Positions 22,458 to 24,496 of a DNA stretch of 24,496 nt are shown piece by piece; positions within the stretch are counted from its first letter, which is position 1, and every line of letters begins with the position of its first letter. Made by a program: the position numbers and the translations under genes. The stretch spans positions 1 through 24,496 of the IMG/VR virus record IMGVR_UViG_3300010300_000100, one strand, 5' to 3'. The notes below the pieces were generated by a model. The model did no database searches. It had not been told where the DNA came from and worked only from the letters and a program-made list of their open reading frames with translations. Source of the stretch: a virus.

Positions 22458-23102
22458 TTATGCTTGGTACTTGTAAAGCTTACCGTAGCCACGAATGGTT
22501 ACTGAGTAAGTAGAGGTTTCGTCGAAGCCACCGGAGAGGCTGACGTTTTCAATGATGCCCTGACCGATGTAGTTTACATTCTCCTGGTTGTCAGCAGCAT
22601 CGTCCATCTCCTGGTTGTTCAAGACAAAGCGAACCAGAACATATTGGCTGTTACGTGCGTAGTCCATCATGGTCATCCCGCTGGCTTCGTCGCCAGCAAT
22701 GATGTCCTGAATAAGTCCGTCAGCGGTAAGAGACCAGGACTGCGCGCCACCCACGATAAAGGTTTCGCTACCACAATCCCCATCGCGAGCAACGACTTCA
22801 TCGATGCTGTTGTTAAGATCAAGGCTTGTAGAGGTAGCAGCGGCCATGAGTTCCAAATCACCTACGCCGTTTACCCAGGATCCGTTGTTATCATAACCGA
22901 TAGCTGGGCCAGATTGACCATCAGCGAAAACGTTGTCTGATGAGTCGACGAGGATGCCATATTCTCCATTAGCTGCATCTGCAAGAAAAGCGGTTTTTGC
23001 GTCTTGAACCGAAGATTCACCTGATTCAATACGATAGGCTGATGTCTGACCCGAATCGCCAAACGTGTACAGCCCTAAATAATTAGCGTTTAGTAGTGCC
23101 AT
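22458..23102 (-). CDS. Tail tube (major tail) protein, paralogue A
   Basis: The 214-residue product starts MALLNANYLGLYTFGD and carries the same core as its neighbour: STSLDLNNSIDEVVARDG, DGLIQD, YARNSQYVLVRF, NVSLSGGFDE and LYKYQA. It has a ~30-residue longer N-terminal half. Its gene is preceded by a 35-base AT-rich gap with an A-rich leader (AAAAACAAAACTCAAT before ATG), the largest gap in the late operon upstream of the hairpin, consistent with strong initiation of an abundant protein. Which paralogue forms the tube cannot be read from sequence. Confidence 0.8.
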   Translation of the reverse strand: MALLNANYLGLYTFGDSGQTSAYRIESGESSVQDAKTAFLADAANGEYGILVDSSDNVFADGQSGPAIGYDNNGSWVNGVGDLELMAAATSTSLDLNNSIDEVVARDGDCGSETFIVGGAQSWSLTADGLIQDIIAGDEASGMTMMDYARNSQYVLVRFVLNNQEMDDAADNQENVNYIGQGIIENVSLSGGFDETSTYSVTIRGYGKLYKYQA

Positions 23103-23137
23103 ATTGAGTTTTGTTTTTGCGGTTGGACAACATCAGT

Positions 23138-23629
23138 TTAGGTGCGTAAAGCGGCGAGGATGCGCGCCAGGTTAGACCGTAGCTCTCTGTTGTATTCACC
23201 AGTTTTTGATTTAATAGCCGGGCCGACGTGAGGTTGCGGTGGGTGATTCACCGTACCTAATTCTGCCCAGTGGTCTCGCCAGCCCGCCATGGCGAAGGTG
23301 TCCCCTAGCGTAGCGCCAGGGATCTTCTCCAACCTACCGGGGCTGACAACAGCGCTGCCACTAACGGCACCCACACGGATGCCCAAGGTCCTGGGTGGTA
23401 GACGCTTTAGCTTTCTGATCCTGTAAGACTGCGACAAGACACCGGTGCGTACAGGAGCAAGAGCAGCCATGGCATCACGCATGCCGTGTGCAGCCCTAGC
23501 CATTGCCCTGTACAGCTCCTTCTCACGGGCCTGTAGGGAGCCGAAGCGCCTGAGCATCCGAGGTAGCGGGTCGCTACGCTTGAATCCCCTGGTGTACACA
23601 TTGGCCCTATATGATCCCGCCCTAGGCAT
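23138..23629 (-). CDS. HK97 gp10-like tail completion protein
   Basis: The 163-residue protein has the family signature: ALAPVRTGVLSQSYRIR at about residues 55-71 and ELGTVNHPPQPHVGPAI near residues 127-143, with a basic N-terminus. Members cap or complete the head-tail interface in siphoviruses. The start shares one base with the previous stop (TAATG). Confidence 0.85.
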   Translation of the reverse strand: MPRAGSYRANVYTRGFKRSDPLPRMLRRFGSLQAREKELYRAMARAAHGMRDAMAALAPVRTGVLSQSYRIRKLKRLPPRTLGIRVGAVSGSAVVSPGRLEKIPGATLGDTFAMAGWRDHWAELGTVNHPPQPHVGPAIKSKTGEYNRELRSNLARILAALRT

Positions 23630-23988
23630 TATGTCGCTGGATTTGAATCATCAGTGTTGTCACGACGGCGACCACGGAGGCGAACGCCTTCACGCCGACC
23701 GATCGGTAGGACGGAGTAGATATTGAACCTACCACCGTTCCATTCGATCTCGTCATCAAAGCGGATACCGCTGATCCAGCGACACTTGAACTCCGCCTTC
23801 ATTTCACCCACCTCCTGATCGTCGTCACTAAACTCGGAAGCACCAGCAGATGGTGTTCCAAGGTGTAAAATCTTGCAGCGGACACCCTCCTTCCACAGGG
23901 TGAAGGTCTCCACGATGTCACCGAACGCGTTGATAGACCTGCTCACGCGGTAGATGTCAATCTTTTCCGATAGCTCGCCTGCCTTCAT
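23629..23988 (-). CDS. Head closure / head-tail joining protein (SPP1 gp16-type)
   Basis: The 119-residue protein begins MKAGELSEKIDIYRVSRSIN, then FGDIVETFTLWKEGVRCKIL and a later strand GGRFNIYSVLPIGRREGVRL. This is the standard pattern of the phage head closure (head-tail adaptor) family, which seals the portal and binds the tail. It lies between the connector and the gp10-like gene, the usual order, with one-base overlaps on both sides. Confidence 0.85.
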   Translation of the reverse strand: MKAGELSEKIDIYRVSRSINAFGDIVETFTLWKEGVRCKILHLGTPSAGASEFSDDDQEVGEMKAEFKCRWISGIRFDDEIEWNGGRFNIYSVLPIGRREGVRLRGRRRDNTDDSNPAT

Positions 23989-24496
23989 CAGTACTGTCTT
24001 GCGCTTGCCATGAGGCGCTGTACGCCCTCCTTGAGTTCTGAACTGATGCCGCCGACGTTTTCGGCTTCACGCATGTTGTAGTAGTGGCCCACCAGCAACA
24101 GCGCTGCTTGCTTGTATTGTTTCGGAAGAGAACCCAGCGCCGTACCCGCTGTAAGCTCTAGCATCCAGAAGTCTTCATCGTAGTCGCTAGGGTCCTCAAT
24201 GAGAGCCAATCCATTGCTGACATCAATGTAGATTGGGTAGCGGTCCGTGATGATACGGTTGTCAAAGTCCTTGCCATTGCTAACCGTGAAGTACTTGTAC
24301 GCCACCTTCGTGTCGCCATTGGTGTAAACAGTGGTAGCCTTGATCCTGTAGTATCCAACGCCAAAGTCGTAAGCGTTAGGGTAGGCAGCGGTGCCGTTCT
24401 GAGTCACTGTTGTTCCAGCTGGATCGCTGTACACATAAGCACCCGTGGTGCTCAGCTTCTCAGTCCCAAAGGTCACAGCCAAAGCGCCCTCGGGAA
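23988..24496 (-). CDS. gp6-like head-tail connector, 5' end cut by window edge
   Basis: The C-terminal half (SLPKQYKQAALLLVGHYYNM, REAENVGGISSELKEGVQRL) matches gp6-like head-tail connectors, a helical domain that joins the portal to the closure protein. The N-terminal part is beta-rich with YYRIKATTVYTNGDTKVAYK. The frame remains open to the edge; a TTG at 24482 is the only internal start candidate near it, so the true start probably lies outside. Confidence 0.8.
   Translation of the reverse strand, partial: PEGALAVTFGTEKLSTTGAYVYSDPAGTTVTQNGTAAYPNAYDFGVGYYRIKATTVYTNGDTKVAYKYFTVSNGKDFDNRIITDRYPIYIDVSNGLALIEDPSDYDEDFWMLELTAGTALGSLPKQYKQAALLLVGHYYNMREAENVGGISSELKEGVQRLMASARQY

Noticed and set aside
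1-24496. tRNA genes, CRISPR arrays, insertion sequences, integrase or attachment sites
   Set aside because: I looked for cloverleaf-like patterns, spaced direct repeats and transposase or recombinase motifs and saw none; a dedicated tRNA and repeat search was not possible.

Overview
The window is part of the genome of a tailed phage (or prophage) with a long non-contractile tail, most likely infecting a Bacteroidota (Flavobacteriia-like) host. The phage call rests on a complete head-tail-connector to tail to lysis gene order on the minus strand (gp6-like connector, head closure, HK97 gp10-like, two tail tube paralogues, G/GT-type chaperone with a -1 slippery site, tape measure, hub/fibre, holin-like protein, amidase). 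No sheath gene is seen. The host inference rests on a secreted M43-type metalloprotease ending in a type IX secretion (T9SS)-like sorting domain, a Bacteroidota-style lipoprotein, and weak or absent Shine-Dalgarno sequences. No integrase, terminase, capsid, portal, DNA polymerase, tRNA or CRISPR array is visible, so the genome continues on both sides; the first and last genes are cut by the window edges.

Layout. Positions 2-10335 (+) hold about 25 short, tightly packed and often overlapping genes. First comes an accessory block of small proteins: a GP88-family protein, a cysteine-rich protein, an OB-fold SSB, a lipoprotein with a cysteine-rich tail, two related membrane-anchored proteins and a Myb-like DNA-binding protein. 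A DNA-metabolism block follows: an AEKRAL-motif protein, a small protein with an SSB-like DDLPF tail, a factor-independent terminator at about 6598, an SF3 helicase and a calcineurin-like phosphoesterase. At 10336-10396 the two gene sets converge on GC-rich hairpins. Positions 10397-24496 (-) hold the late genes, read right to left: connector, head closure, gp10-like, tail tubes, chaperones, tape measure, hub/fibre, a small unknown, metalloprotease, holin-like, amidase, VRR-NUC nuclease.

How the genes fit together. The plus-strand genes look like early/middle functions (takeover, replication, membrane and surface changes); the minus-strand genes build the tail and lyse the cell. Nearly all late genes overlap by 1-4 bases (ATGA or TAATG junctions), which implies one translationally coupled operon. 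The chaperone pair carries a textbook GGGAAAC slippery heptamer that joins 21860-21531 to 21531-21205 in one reading frame. The most unexpected gene is the protease at 11414-13294: it sits inside the late operon, coupled on both sides, yet has the build of a host T9SS cargo. Other points of interest are the lipoprotein, the split between an SSB without an acidic tail and a second protein that has one, the tandem tail tube genes, and a recurring TAACCTATG start context in the left part.
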